Positions 52,190 through 60,605 of a stretch of DNA of 64,000 bases are shown in pieces. Under the pieces are notes generated by a model. The model was not told the origin of the DNA. It made no database searches and saw nothing but the letters and a program-made list of their open reading frames with translations. Both the position numbers and the translations under genes were made by a program. Source of the stretch: Planococcus salinarum (lineage in GTDB: Bacteria; Bacillota; Bacilli; Bacillales_A; Planococcaceae); NCBI RefSeq assembly GCF_007004625.1, contig NZ_VIFV01000012.1, positions 38,797-102,796 on the forward strand. The letters are read 5' to 3'. How positions within the stretch are numbered: position 1 is the stretch's first letter; each line of letters starts with the position of its first letter.

Positions 52190-52360
52190 TTGCGGGCGAT
52201 TAGACGAGGTTATGGGCGATTAGAAAAAAATGTGGGCGATTAAACAGATTTATGGGCGATTACTCGAAAATGTGGTGGATTAAAAAGTTTTATGCGCGGT
52301 TAGGAAAAAATGCGCGCGATTAAAAATCAATACGCGCGATTAGCTGTCACTTATGCGCGT
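52190..52360 (+). repeat. 20-bp phased array, core TNTGGGCGATTA (8-9 units)
   Basis: Units start at 52191, 52211, 52231, 52251, 52271, 52291, 52311 and 52331, exactly 20 bp apart: TGCGGGCGAT, TATGGGCGAT, TGTGGGCGAT, TATGGGCGAT, TGTGGTGGAT, TATGCGCGGT, TGCGCGCGAT, TACGCGCGAT; a ninth, shifted by one, is at 52352. The word drifts from GGGCGAT to CGCGCGAT along the array. Spacers are AT-rich. Confidence 0.93.
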
Positions 52361-52364
52361 TCCG

Positions 52365-52402
52365 CAAAAAAGCCCTCTGGAATTCAAAATTCCAGAGGGC
52401 TA
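52365..52402 (-). terminator. Intrinsic terminator of the SDR gene
   Basis: AGCCCTCTGGAAT and ATTCCAGAGGGCT form a 13-bp stem; on the minus strand TTTTTT follows. Confidence 0.93.
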
Positions 52403-52414
52403 TCTCATAAAAGT

Positions 52415-53146
52415 TTACTTCTGTTGTCTCGGACGGATCAATATTTCATTCACATCGACATGCGCCGGCTGCTCGACGGCATACCCGATGGCGCGGGCGA
52501 TGTCTTCCGCCTGTAAGAATTCCATTGAAGGGCCGCTCGAAAAGGCGGACAAAATATCTTCATCCGTGATCGTTTCCACCAGTTCAGTCGTGACGGCGCC
52601 AGGCGATATAATCGTCGCGCGGATGTTCATCGCAGGATCCAGTTCCTGACGCAATCCTTCCGTAATCGCGCGCACGGCAAATTTCGTTCCGCTGTAAACC
52701 GCGCTCCCCGGAGTGACATCATGTCCCGCCACGGATGAAACATTGATGATGTGGCCTTCTTTCCGTTCTTCCATATGCGGGAGCACAGCCGCGATGCCGT
52801 AAAGCACGCCTTTGATGTTGACGTCGACCATGCGGTCCCATTCGTCGATCTTCAGTTTATTCATGAACGATAAAGGCATCAAGCCTGCGTTGTTGAGCAT
52901 GACATCGATTTGTCCGAACTGCTCAATTGTAGCCTCGGCCAATGCTTTCATTTCTTCGGCTGACGTGACGTCCGTTACTTTATAAGCCGCGCTTCCGCCG
53001 GCGTCTTCGATTTCCTTTTTCAATTCCACAAGGCGTTCTTCGCGCCGCGCCGCCAGCATGACGGAAAATCCTTTGTTCGCCAACTCTTTTGCTGCTGCTT
53101 GCCCGATACCGCTGCTGGCACCGGTGATGATTGCCGTTTTGCCCAT
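52415..53146 (-). CDS. Short-chain dehydrogenase/reductase
   Basis: A 243-residue classical SDR: cofactor motif TGASSGIG, LNNAGLMP, catalytic Ser in NVSSVAG, YSGTK with Tyr and Lys, then SPGAVTTEL. Arg pair in LAARREERL suggests NADP(H). Similar to Bacillus YdfG/YvaG-like oxidoreductases; substrate unknown. GGAGTGGATGG precedes ATG 53146. Confidence 0.93.
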   Translation of the reverse strand: MGKTAIITGASSGIGQAAAKELANKGFSVMLAARREERLVELKKEIEDAGGSAAYKVTDVTSAEEMKALAEATIEQFGQIDVMLNNAGLMPLSFMNKLKIDEWDRMVDVNIKGVLYGIAAVLPHMEERKEGHIINVSSVAGHDVTPGSAVYSGTKFAVRAITEGLRQELDPAMNIRATIISPGAVTTELVETITDEDILSAFSSGPSMEFLQAEDIARAIGYAVEQPAHVDVNEILIRPRQQK

Positions 53147-53194
53147 TATCCATCCACTCCATTTCCATTTATCGAATTCAAATAGCCTTTAATT

Positions 53195-53232
53195 GAAATA
53201 AAACAGGCAAGAACCTCAAGAAGGTTCCTGCC
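53195..53232 (-). terminator. Intrinsic terminator of the sigma/anti-sigma operon
   Basis: On the minus strand GGCAGGAACCTT and AGGTTCTTGCC pair, followed by TGTTTTATTTC. It starts 17 bases past the anti-sigma stop. Confidence 0.88.
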
Positions 53233-53248
53233 CTTTAGTGTACGCTTG

Positions 53249-54580
53249 TCATTTTTTCAGTTCAATTTTAACGTCTCCGTTGATGTAGTTGGGGTAGGCG
53301 AATAGATCGACTCTTACTGGGTTGGTGTAGCCGTTGTCATTTATGTCTATACTGATATCCTGCTTGCCTTCATATCCCGAGGATATTCCTGATGACTGTA
53401 TATCTAGCAACTCTCCATCGGCATCTGTAATCTTTTTATCGATTCCATATGTGTGATCCGGTTGATCTTTCCTTTTCAGAATCATTTCAATTCCGGAACG
53501 GTTCGATTCAATCAATTCCAATTGGCCATCTTTCGGACTGTGAAGCAATAAATTCTTATCAGTATCCACGAGGAAATAGGAATCTTCAATATCGACCGCC
53601 TGCATTTTATTGATGCGCAGATAAAGCTTTTCCGGCGTTTCGAAATAGTTGCTTTGCAGATAATAAACGATTTCGCCGTCCTCGGCCTCTCCACTTGCAG
53701 AGAAGCCGTTGGCGATGGAACTCCACGATTCACCATCTTCATCTTCAAGGCGGATATCTTCGAACTGTAGAATTTTCTTCGTGTTGTCGGGGTCGAAGGT
53801 AAGACGGATTCCAACCCGAAGCGGATCAATAGTTACTTCTTCTACTGTAAACTTCTGTCCTTCAACCTCTACTTCTTCATGCATTTCATACACGATACTC
53901 GGTTTCACATTCTCCGGCACTGTAAACGGTATGGAGAAATCGAATTCCTTGCCATTCAACTTAACTTGCAAAGCAAGGGTGAAATCCAAGTCCTCAAACT
54001 TGGTTGACTCTGAGAATCTATAACTTAAGACATCTTGAAAAATTTTGGGTGAACCTTCTTCAAAATCAGAATGGTGCCATGAAATACCATCAGGAGAAAT
54101 CTCCTCTTGATTTTTCAGGGCTATCGGATTGATCCGAATATCATCCATCTCAACAGCCGACTCAATCGTATAAAAAATATTCATCCCCGACTCATCCAAA
54201 ATAACTCCATCAATCGTCAGTGTCGCATTTCCAACCGTCTGTGACTCGCCAATAGGCTGATAATATTCGTTTTCAAATACAGCTTGTAGCCCTTTATCGT
54301 TTTGGATCAATTCAACAAATTTCTCCATGCCGGGAATCGACGCAACCGCATTGGCAAATGCGGGAGACACGCGGATTGTTGTGACCAAAGTTAAAATGAG
54401 CAGCGCTGCAGCAGCCAAACTCAGAAGCGACCGTTTCCGCTTGGCACGCGTCTGCAGTTTTTCGCGTTTCGCCCGTTCCAGCCCCTGCATAATTGCGCCA
54501 TCTGCGGCTTCCAAAGGAAGAGGGACCTGTTCAAGGCGATCTTTGAAATCAGTCAATTTCTGTTCCTCTTTTTCATACAT
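53249..54580 (-). CDS. DUF4179 anti-sigma factor, membrane anchored
   Basis: A 443-residue protein: N-terminal cytoplasmic sigma-binding region (residues about 1-55), one membrane helix (LLSLAAAALLILTLVTTI), then a large extracytoplasmic part beginning with the DUF4179 segment and rich in beta strands. It should hold the upstream ECF sigma factor until a cell-envelope signal arrives. The frame extends to 54604, but ATG 54580 follows GGAGAGATGG and overlaps the sigma stop by 8 bases, typical of such pairs. Confidence 0.87.
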   Translation of the reverse strand: MYEKEEQKLTDFKDRLEQVPLPLEAADGAIMQGLERAKREKLQTRAKRKRSLLSLAAAALLILTLVTTIRVSPAFANAVASIPGMEKFVELIQNDKGLQAVFENEYYQPIGESQTVGNATLTIDGVILDESGMNIFYTIESAVEMDDIRINPIALKNQEEISPDGISWHHSDFEEGSPKIFQDVLSYRFSESTKFEDLDFTLALQVKLNGKEFDFSIPFTVPENVKPSIVYEMHEEVEVEGQKFTVEEVTIDPLRVGIRLTFDPDNTKKILQFEDIRLEDEDGESWSSIANGFSASGEAEDGEIVYYLQSNYFETPEKLYLRINKMQAVDIEDSYFLVDTDKNLLLHSPKDGQLELIESNRSGIEMILKRKDQPDHTYGIDKKITDADGELLDIQSSGISSGYEGKQDISIDINDNGYTNPVRVDLFAYPNYINGDVKIELKK

Positions 54581-55091
54581 GATCCATCTCTCCTTTGCCT
54601 TCAAAATGGCTGCGCAATGTCCGCAATGTTTTGTGGAGCCGTGATTTCACAGTGCCTTCAGGAATCTTCTCGAGAGCTGCGATGTCTTTGATTTTGACGT
54701 TCTGAAAATATTTCATATAGATCAATTGCTGTTCGGCGGCCGACAAGGTGCTCAAAGCTTCCTGCAATTCCAGTTGAGTTAGATCATCCAATACTGCCGA
54801 ATCAGCTGATTTCCCATCTCTCACGTAACGTCCGTCTTTCTTTAATTGATCCTGGCAATAGTTGATTGTAATGCGAATGAGCCAAGTCTTAGCGTAGGTC
54901 GGCTCTTTTAAGGAACCGATTTTCCTGAATGCCCGGTAAGTCGTTTCCTGCAGGGCTTCGAGCGCATCATGCTCATTTTTCAGGAAAGCCAAAGCCGTCC
55001 GCAGCAAGGCTTCTTTATGTATTTGCATCAATGTGACAAAAGCTTCTTCGTCACCTTCTATCGCTTTTCGGGCAACTTCAATATCGGCCAC
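54573..55091 (-). CDS. ECF-type sigma-70 factor
   Basis: A 172-residue extracytoplasmic-function sigma factor: region 2 (LRTALAFLKNEHDALEALQETTYRAFRKIGS) and region 4 (LSAAEQQLIYMKYFQNVKIKDIA...IPEGTVKSRLHKTLRTLR). It resembles the SigV/SigM-like Bacillus factors that pair with DUF4179 anti-sigma proteins. Several GTG/TTG codons lie near GAGGTGTTG; GTG 55091 is 8 bases past GAGG and is used. Self-activation is likely; a weak TGAACTT...CGTGTC pair lies at 55150-55126. Confidence 0.9.
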   Translation of the reverse strand: MADIEVARKAIEGDEEAFVTLMQIHKEALLRTALAFLKNEHDALEALQETTYRAFRKIGSLKEPTYAKTWLIRITINYCQDQLKKDGRYVRDGKSADSAVLDDLTQLELQEALSTLSAAEQQLIYMKYFQNVKIKDIAALEKIPEGTVKSRLHKTLRTLRSHFEGKGEMDHV

Positions 55092-55302
55092 GGTCAACAC
55101 CTCGTTTCTCTCCAGTTACACATTAGACACGGCAACGCCGAAAAAGTTCATTATGAAATGAAATATTTTATTGAATAGAAAAGCGAAAGTGCCTGTTCAG
55201 CTCTGAAAGGCATAAGACGGAATAGAGGCGCGGCGATCTTTGCCGCATAGCTGAGCCGGCTTATGTACCGAAGAGCTAGGCACTGTAGTCTAGACAAAGA
55301 AA

Positions 55303-55330
55303 TAAAAAAATCCCGGCACCTAAACCGGGA
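55303..55330 (-). terminator. Intrinsic terminator
   Basis: On the minus strand TCCCGG and CCGGGA pair around TTTAGGTG, followed by TTTTTTTATTTC, 5 bases past the membrane-protein stop. Confidence 0.85.
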
Positions 55331-55335
55331 AAATG

Positions 55336-55647
55336 CTATTCTTCTGCCCGGAAGCGCCGGGCTCTTTTTAGAATAAACCAATTCATGAACAGGTAGATCG
55401 GATAAAGGAGAAGCACCAGACCGTAGCTGAAAACCCAATGGATAGTCTCTTCCGCGGCATTCAGGGTCATGGACTGGAACCAGCCGAAAATCAGCATCAG
55501 GCTGAGCAGGCTGGCGATGAAAATGCTGACAAAACCAATAAAAAGATTCTCGGAAATTCTAGTGACGAACCAGGCAATCACCATACACAGGACAGCTGCA
55601 GCGGCAAGAAAGAAAATATATAAGTTCAAAACCGTATCCACATCCAC
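55336..55647 (-). CDS. Three-helix membrane protein, unknown function
   Basis: A 103-residue protein with three hydrophobic helices (about 7-27, 34-56 and 70-91) and a basic C-terminus LKRARRFRAEE. An ATG at 55653 is one base past AGGAGG; GTG 55647 has normal spacing and is used. Not recognised. Confidence 0.65.
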   Translation of the reverse strand: MDVDTVLNLYIFFLAAAAVLCMVIAWFVTRISENLFIGFVSIFIASLLSLMLIFGWFQSMTLNAAEETIHWVFSYGLVLLLYPIYLFMNWFILKRARRFRAEE

Positions 55648-55869
55648 CCGCATTCCTCCTAAAATCGTTTTGGATTTTGCAATGGGAATCCTCTGGGGTG
55701 TTTCTGTAATAAATCCATTCTACCTCATTTTCCGGAAAATAGGGGGTCTAAATTTATGCAAGTCAAAATATTGTGAATTTCATTGTAAAAGGGGCAATTG
55801 AACGGTAAAATTTACCTACGAATAATAAAAGAATATTGGAACAGGCTTACCGATCAATGGATTTTCGAA

Positions 55870-55966
55870 ATACGATCAACTAGGAGGCTAATACGATCAA
55901 CTTTCACTGAAATACGATCAACTTTATGATAAATACGATCAACTTCAGCTCCAATACGCTCAACTC
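55870..55966 (+). repeat. 21-bp phased array, core ATACGATCAACT (5 units)
   Basis: TACGATCAACT starts at 55871, 55892, 55913, 55934 and 55955 (last TACGCTCAACT), exactly 21 bp apart. A weak sixth (CGATCAA, off by one) precedes at 55851. It lies between divergent genes, upstream of peptidase E, and runs into an open frame that falsely extends that gene. No hairpin pair is seen beside it. Confidence 0.93.
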
Positions 55967-56012
55967 AGAAAAAGCACTTCAAAATCAAACTCAACAGCAA
56001 GGGGTGAACAGC

Positions 56013-56711
56013 ATGAAACAGATCATCGCCATGGGCGGAGGCGGATTTCTGATGGAACCGGAAAACCCTCTGTTGGACCGCTACATCCTGCAACAGGCAG
56101 AAAAAGCGAAGCCGGAAATCTGCTATATCGGCACGGCCAGCGGAGACGCGGAAAGCATGACCCAAAAATTCTATGAACGTTTCCGCAAGGAAAATTGTGT
56201 GCCCAGCGACCTGTCCCTGTTCAAACCGCCGGTACGCGATTTGGAAAGTTTTGTTTTGGATAAGGACATCATCTATGTAGGCGGAGGAAATACGAAAAAT
56301 CTGCTGGCGCTCTGGCGGGAATGGGGATTGGATGACATCCTGCGCAAGGCATTGGACCAAGGAGTCGTATTGGCCGGCATCAGCGCCGGTTCGATTTGCT
56401 GGTTTGAAGAAGGCGTGACGGATTCTTATGGAGACGGGTTGGAGCCGCTGAAAGCGCTGGGTTTCCTGAGTGGCAGCAATTGTCCGCATTATGACGGCGA
56501 GCCCGAGAGAAGGCCGACATACCGCAAGCTGGTGGATGAAGGAATCCTGCAGGCGGGCATCGCTGCGGACGACGGAGCCGCCATCCATTACGTCGATGGG
56601 GAAGTAAAGAAAATCGTTAGTTCACGTCCGGACGCGAAGGCGTATTTTGTGTCTCCGGGAAAAGAAGAAATGTTGAAAACGGAATATCTGGGCGATCCAG
56701 CTACATCATAA
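56013..56711 (+). CDS. Peptidase E (S51 family)
   Basis: A 232-residue serine peptidase of the S51 dipeptidase E/cyanophycinase fold, with a preference for Asp-X dipeptides in the family. N-terminal AMGGGGF, strand IYVGGGNTKNLLALW, catalytic Ser in LAGISAGSICWF, His/acid in NCPHYDGEPER and DDGAAIHY. The open frame reaches back into the phased array to 55926; ATG 56013 follows AAGGGGTG and is the true start. Confidence 0.9.
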   Translation: MKQIIAMGGGGFLMEPENPLLDRYILQQAEKAKPEICYIGTASGDAESMTQKFYERFRKENCVPSDLSLFKPPVRDLESFVLDKDIIYVGGGNTKNLLALWREWGLDDILRKALDQGVVLAGISAGSICWFEEGVTDSYGDGLEPLKALGFLSGSNCPHYDGEPERRPTYRKLVDEGILQAGIAADDGAAIHYVDGEVKKIVSSRPDAKAYFVSPGKEEMLKTEYLGDPATS

Positions 56712-56726
56712 AAGAAGGTGCTAAAC

Positions 56727-57215
56727 ATGAATCTCACTGCAAAACCAATGACCCAAACAATTGCTACTGAAATACTGAAATGGCGGTATCCATATCCCTA
56801 TGATTTTTACAACAATGAAATGACCGAGGAGTCGCTGGCCGAAATGCTGGACGGCACATATCGGGCAGTGCAGGACGAACGGGGAGAACTATTCGGTTTT
56901 TATTGCACCGGACCGTCCGCACAGGTTCCGGCCGGCAGGAGAATGGGAGTCTATCCGTCCGGTTACATCGACTTTGGCCTTGGCGTAAAGCCCGCGGAAA
57001 CAGGACAAGGAAAAGGCAGCGAATTTTTTGCCTATGTCCGAGACCAGATACGTGCAAGCCATCCCGACAAGCCCATGCGGCTGACCGTCGCGGCATTCAA
57101 CAAGCGGGCCATCCGCCTGTACGAAAACTTCGGCTTCACTCAAGAACAGGAATTCAAGACCGATTTCGCGAAGTTTCAAACAATGAGAGAAAGTAAGACT
57201 GGCAAAAAGCTGTAG
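56727..57215 (+). CDS. GNAT family N-acetyltransferase
   Basis: A 162-residue GNAT: YPSGYIDFGLGVKPAETGQGKGSEFFAYV holds the acetyl-CoA loop, RLTVAAFNKRAIRLYENFGF the end. ATG 56727 is 6 bases past AAGGTG; the GTG at 56718 is part of the ribosome site. It follows peptidase E by 15 bases and precedes another GNAT, so the three are probably cotranscribed. Target unknown. Confidence 0.85.
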   Translation: MNLTAKPMTQTIATEILKWRYPYPYDFYNNEMTEESLAEMLDGTYRAVQDERGELFGFYCTGPSAQVPAGRRMGVYPSGYIDFGLGVKPAETGQGKGSEFFAYVRDQIRASHPDKPMRLTVAAFNKRAIRLYENFGFTQEQEFKTDFAKFQTMRESKTGKKL

Positions 57216-57233
57216 GCAAATGAGGCATGAAAA

Positions 57234-58232
57234 ATGAGAATCACCTTTCAGACGGCTAAGGTAAAGGATGCCGCGGCGATACACGCTTTACAGGTTGCCG
57301 CATTCACGCCTTTACTGAAAAAATACGAGGATTACAACACGAGTCCTGCGACGGAAACGCTAGAGAGAACAGTCCGCCGCCTGAAAAATCCGGACAGTTT
57401 TTATTTCATGATTATAGCGGACGGTGAACTGGCAGGTGCGCTCAATGTTGTCCGAAAAGAGACGGCAGGAAGTTTGTGGATCAGCCCGATTTTTATAGGG
57501 CCAAAATATCAGGGCAGAGGCATTGCGCAACGGGCTATCCTGCTTGCAGAGCAGAAGTTTGCGAACAACCGGACATGGGAGCTGGCGACACTCGCTGAAG
57601 AAACCGGCAATTGCTATTTATATGAAAAACTTGGCTACAACCGGACGGGCAGGATTGAAAAGATCAACGAACGCACGACGCTGGTGTATTACAAAAAGGA
57701 GATGGAGCAGATGATCGATTTCGTCATCAAAGCGCAAAAAGGTTACGCGGATAAAATTGGGGAACTTGTTTCAATGCTGGAGCATGCCCGTGCCGTCACA
57801 ATCTGGGAACTGGGCGGACTGAGCCAGGAAGACCTGGATCATCTTTCCGCTCGTGACAGCAACTCAATCGGTGCTCTGTTGTTGCATATCGCTTCCATTG
57901 AAAAAGTTCATCAGGTCATTTCTTTCGAAAAGCGTGATTTGAATGAAGATGAACTGAAAAAGTGGGGATCAGCGCTGGAGCTCGGCGATAAAGCACGAAG
58001 CGACATCAAAGGGCAGCCGTTGGAATATTACCTTGAAGAACTGGCGGAAGTCCGGCGGGAAACGTTAAAACAGCTGAAGACCAAAGACGAAGCCTGGCTG
58101 TTTGAAGAAAACAGCTGGCCGAATGACGTCGCCTACAATAATTATTACCTGTGGTTTCATGTGCTCGAAGACGAAATCAGCCACAGGGGCCAAATACGGA
58201 TGCTGAAACGGAAAATGAAGCACCGCAGATAA
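57234..58232 (+). CDS. GNAT-DinB fusion protein
   Basis: A 332-residue protein with two domains. Residues 1 to about 155 are a GNAT acetyltransferase (LWISPIFIGPKYQGRGIAQRAI, NCYLYEKLGYNRTG). Residues about 160-332 are a DinB/DUF664 four-helix metal-binding domain (LLLHIASIEKVHQV and HVLEDEISHRGQI, with the His ligands). At the junction an AAAAGGAG ribosome site (57695-57701) lies 9 bases before an in-frame ATG at 57711, so the DinB half could also be made alone. The fusion probably arose by loss of a stop codon between two adjacent genes (inference). Confidence 0.85.
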   Translation: MRITFQTAKVKDAAAIHALQVAAFTPLLKKYEDYNTSPATETLERTVRRLKNPDSFYFMIIADGELAGALNVVRKETAGSLWISPIFIGPKYQGRGIAQRAILLAEQKFANNRTWELATLAEETGNCYLYEKLGYNRTGRIEKINERTTLVYYKKEMEQMIDFVIKAQKGYADKIGELVSMLEHARAVTIWELGGLSQEDLDHLSARDSNSIGALLLHIASIEKVHQVISFEKRDLNEDELKKWGSALELGDKARSDIKGQPLEYYLEELAEVRRETLKQLKTKDEAWLFEENSWPNDVAYNNYYLWFHVLEDEISHRGQIRMLKRKMKHRR

Positions 58233-58293
58233 AAGAACCAGACAATTACGTATCTGTAGTGTTAGGGAGGTTAAGAAAAAGGAGGGAGTTACA

Positions 58294-58413
58294 ATGAAGT
58301 TACTTGTTGCGATTGTGTTAAACACGATATTCGGGTCCTTATTGATGTTTTTGGGTCCGTTTTTCGGCGCTGCCGATTTTAGGGTGCAGACGGATAGGGT
58401 AGAGTACAAGTAA
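58294..58413 (+). CDS. Possible 39-residue membrane peptide
   Basis: ATG 58294 follows AAAAAGGAGGG at normal spacing. The 39-residue product has a hydrophobic first half (MKLLVAIVLNTIFGSLLMFL) and a charged tail ending RVQTDRVEYK. It fills the gap between the fusion gene and the next GNAT. Strong ribosome site and one helix support it; there is no homology evidence. Confidence 0.5.
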   Translation: MKLLVAIVLNTIFGSLLMFLGPFFGAADFRVQTDRVEYK

Positions 58414-58445
58414 GAGCTGATTTTAAGAAGAGGAAGTGGACCCTG

Positions 58446-58979
58446 ATGATCGAATTGCGCTATTTTGAAAAGGCGGATTTCAACCAGATGATCGACTGGG
58501 TGGAAACGGCTGAATTGATGCTCCAATGGGGCGGACCGAGTTTCGTCTTTCCATTGAATGACTATCAATTGGAGGAATATCTGAAAGATGCCAACAGGAA
58601 AAACTCATCCTCCTATATATACAGTGTGGTCGATGTGGAGACAGAACGGCTGATCGGACATCTTTCCATTACCCGGATTGACCGAAACAATCGCTCTGGT
58701 CGCATCGGCCGTGTATTAGTAGGCGATCCGAAGGCAAAAGGAAAAGGAATTTGCGGCCAGATGATGCAACAGGTGCTGAAAATTGCCTTTGAAGAACTGG
58801 AGCTTCACCGCGTCACACTGGGAGTCTTTGATTTCAATAAACCCGCGATTGCCTGTTACGAGAAAGCCGGCTTCCAAAAAGAAGGGCTGCTGCGCGATCA
58901 CCAGAAGTTTGGCGACGAATACTGGAGTTTGTGGGAAATGGGCATGCTGGAAGATGAATGGCGCGAAAACTCAGGATGA
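58446..58979 (+). CDS. RimJ/RimL-type GNAT acetyltransferase
   Basis: A 177-residue GNAT: LRYFEKADFNQMIDWVET start, GRIGRVLVGDPKAKGKGICGQMMQQ acetyl-CoA loop, DFNKPAIACYEKAGFQKEGLLRDH end. AGAGGAAG precedes ATG 58446. Last of a plus-strand run beginning at peptidase E; a terminator follows. Confidence 0.87.
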   Translation: MIELRYFEKADFNQMIDWVETAELMLQWGGPSFVFPLNDYQLEEYLKDANRKNSSSYIYSVVDVETERLIGHLSITRIDRNNRSGRIGRVLVGDPKAKGKGICGQMMQQVLKIAFEELELHRVTLGVFDFNKPAIACYEKAGFQKEGLLRDHQKFGDEYWSLWEMGMLEDEWRENSG

Positions 58980-59004
58980 AAGTTTCCTGTATGTTGCAAG
59001 GTGA

Positions 59005-59043
59005 AAAAAAGCCGGAGCCACCTAAGTGGCTCCGGCTTTTTTT
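59005..59043 (+). terminator. Intrinsic terminator
   Basis: GCCGGAGCCAC, loop CTAA, GTGGCTCCGGC, with A run before and T run after. It can work in both directions. Confidence 0.93.
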
Positions 59044-59185
59044 CTATCTAAGTCCCTGTAAATAAGGGAGTTCGACGATACCCCGGCTTCTTGTGAAAAA
59101 AAGTCGGCAAAAAGCCCTGTGAAACCAGTCCTTCGTCGCCAAACGTTAATTATTTCCCGGGAAATAAAAGTGAATTCGAAAAAAT

Positions 59186-59746
59186 CTACTTCATTTTCTC
59201 GAATTCCTGCACCATCTGGTTGTAGTTCATCGCACCGTATGCGATGTAGGTGATTTTGCCATCGGCATCGAGCAAGTACGACGTAGGGTAAGCTTTTACA
59301 TTGTATTCGGAAGAGACATCACCATTCGGGTCCATCAGCACCGGGAATGTCAATCCCATGTCTTCGACGAAGGACGACACATCTTCTTCGCTTTTTTCCG
59401 TGTTTGTCAGGTTGACGGCCAATATTTCGATATCCATATTGTCGTAAAGCTCCTGCATATCGGGCATTTCAGCCCGGCACGGCGGACACCAGGTTGCCCA
59501 GAAATTGACGAAGACCGGTTTGCCGCGGAAATCCGACAGCTTTGCCTGTTCGCCGTCAAGCGTTTGGAGCGTGAAATCCGGGGCGGTGTTGCCCACTGCA
59601 AGCCCGGTGTCTGCTGCTTCCCCGGCCGTTTCGGCAGGCGAAGCCTCATTTTGCTGTCCTCCGGAATTGCTGCCGGAAAATGTGAAGTCATAGACGGCCC
59701 ATGCAAGCATGGCGCCGATGATCGTAAAGAATAAAGCCTTTTTCAT
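59186..59746 (-). CDS. ResA/TlpA-like membrane-anchored thiol-disulfide oxidoreductase
   Basis: A 186-residue extracytoplasmic thioredoxin-fold protein: N-terminal anchor helix ([18 protein letters not shown]), a Ser/Gly/Glu-rich linker, then a TlpA domain with active site [14 protein letters not shown], the TlpA/ResA insert and cis-Pro in [11 protein letters not shown]. Such proteins reduce cytochrome c apoprotein thiols or act in other envelope redox steps. ATG 59746 follows GGAGGC. Located 18 bases after a membrane-protein gene on the same strand. Confidence 0.9.
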   Translation of the reverse strand: MKKALFFTIIGAMLAWAVYDFTFSGSNSGGQQNEASPAETAGEAADTGLAVGNTAPDFTLQTLDGEQAKLSDFRGKPVFVNFWATWCPPCRAEMPDMQELYDNMDIEILAVNLTNTEKSEEDVSSFVEDMGLTFPVLMDPNGDVSSEYNVKAYPTSYLLDADGKITYIAYGAMNYNQMVQEFEKMK

Positions 59747-59764
59747 TGAGATGCCTCCAGGAAT

Positions 59765-60424
59765 TTAATTTGATTCGGAATGCGGTTCGTCCTGCGGATC
59801 TTTGATGAGGAGTCCGAAACACGCAGCAAGCACCAGCGCAAGGAACCACGGTTCCACAATATAACCGAACATAGAGAGGTACGGCAGCATGAGGCTGATG
59901 GCAAAGAAACCGGCCGCCCCGGCGCCGAGCACGATACTGATCTGGCTTTGGCGGCTGACACGGCCCTGCAGCACATGGAAGACTGCCAGCAAAAGACCGT
60001 AAACCGGCAGATAAGGGAAAGAAAATGGGTTTTCGCGCCAGATCAATTGGATGAATTCGTAAAAGAACGAAGCCGCCAAAAATACCTGCAGAAAGGAATG
60101 CGCCAGCAGTCCGCCAGCGATTTTCCGTTTGCGGGCTTTATAGAACAGCAGCCCTCCGGTAAACAGCGCTGCCAGATAAAAGGCTTCCGAATTGCTTGGG
60201 TAAGCAAGTACGGCCAGCGGGTCCCGGACAAACAAAGGCAGGTTCAACAGGATTTTTGCAAGCCACAGGAACAGCACGAAGTTGATCAGCTGCGAGGTGA
60301 TTTCTTCAATCTGTTTCTTCCGCTGCTTTTGGGGCAGGCTGCTCATCAAATAGAAGACCAGAAACGCGAGCGCAAAACTGATTGCTATGATGGAAATGAT
60401 GATTAATTTGCTGATGATTGCCAT
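59765..60424 (-). CDS. Polytopic membrane protein upstream of redoxin gene
   Basis: A 219-residue protein with about six helices. A basic loop QKQRKKQIEE follows helix 1, a KARKRK motif lies mid-protein, and the tail is acidic (DPQDEPHSESN). No Cys pair as in CcdA was seen. Not firmly recognised; the pairing with a ResA-like gene suggests an envelope redox or assembly role (inference). GGAGG precedes ATG 60424. Confidence 0.75.
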   Translation of the reverse strand: MAIISKLIIISIIAISFALAFLVFYLMSSLPQKQRKKQIEEITSQLINFVLFLWLAKILLNLPLFVRDPLAVLAYPSNSEAFYLAALFTGGLLFYKARKRKIAGGLLAHSFLQVFLAASFFYEFIQLIWRENPFSFPYLPVYGLLLAVFHVLQGRVSRQSQISIVLGAGAAGFFAISLMLPYLSMFGYIVEPWFLALVLAACFGLLIKDPQDEPHSESN

Positions 60425-60569
60425 GGGAACCTCCGTAAATAAACTATCTATCGTATACTATACAGGGTATTTGGGAATTGGTAACGGATCCTGCTTAAAA
60501 AAGGAAGAAATATGACAGTTTATTGTCCACTCATCCGAACTGCAACCTTGGAAAGACAAGCGGGAAATA

Positions 60570-60599
60570 TTGTCAGACTATTGCAGCTTCTGCTATAGT
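60570..60599 (+). promoter_or_regulatory. Sigma-A promoter of panB
   Basis: -35 TTGTCA (60570-60575), 18-bp spacer, -10 TATAGT (60594-60599). It gives a leader of about 180 bases. Confidence 0.65.
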
Positions 60600-60605
60600 G
60601 GGAGT

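Noticed and set aside
55926..56012. N-terminal extension of peptidase E
   Set aside because: It runs through the ATACGATCAACT array; the family N-terminus and ribosome site fit ATG 56013.
59152..59165. Palindrome ATTTCCCGGGAAAT as a regulatory site
   Set aside because: It lies downstream of both convergent genes with no promoter near; a 14-bp palindrome alone is weak evidence.
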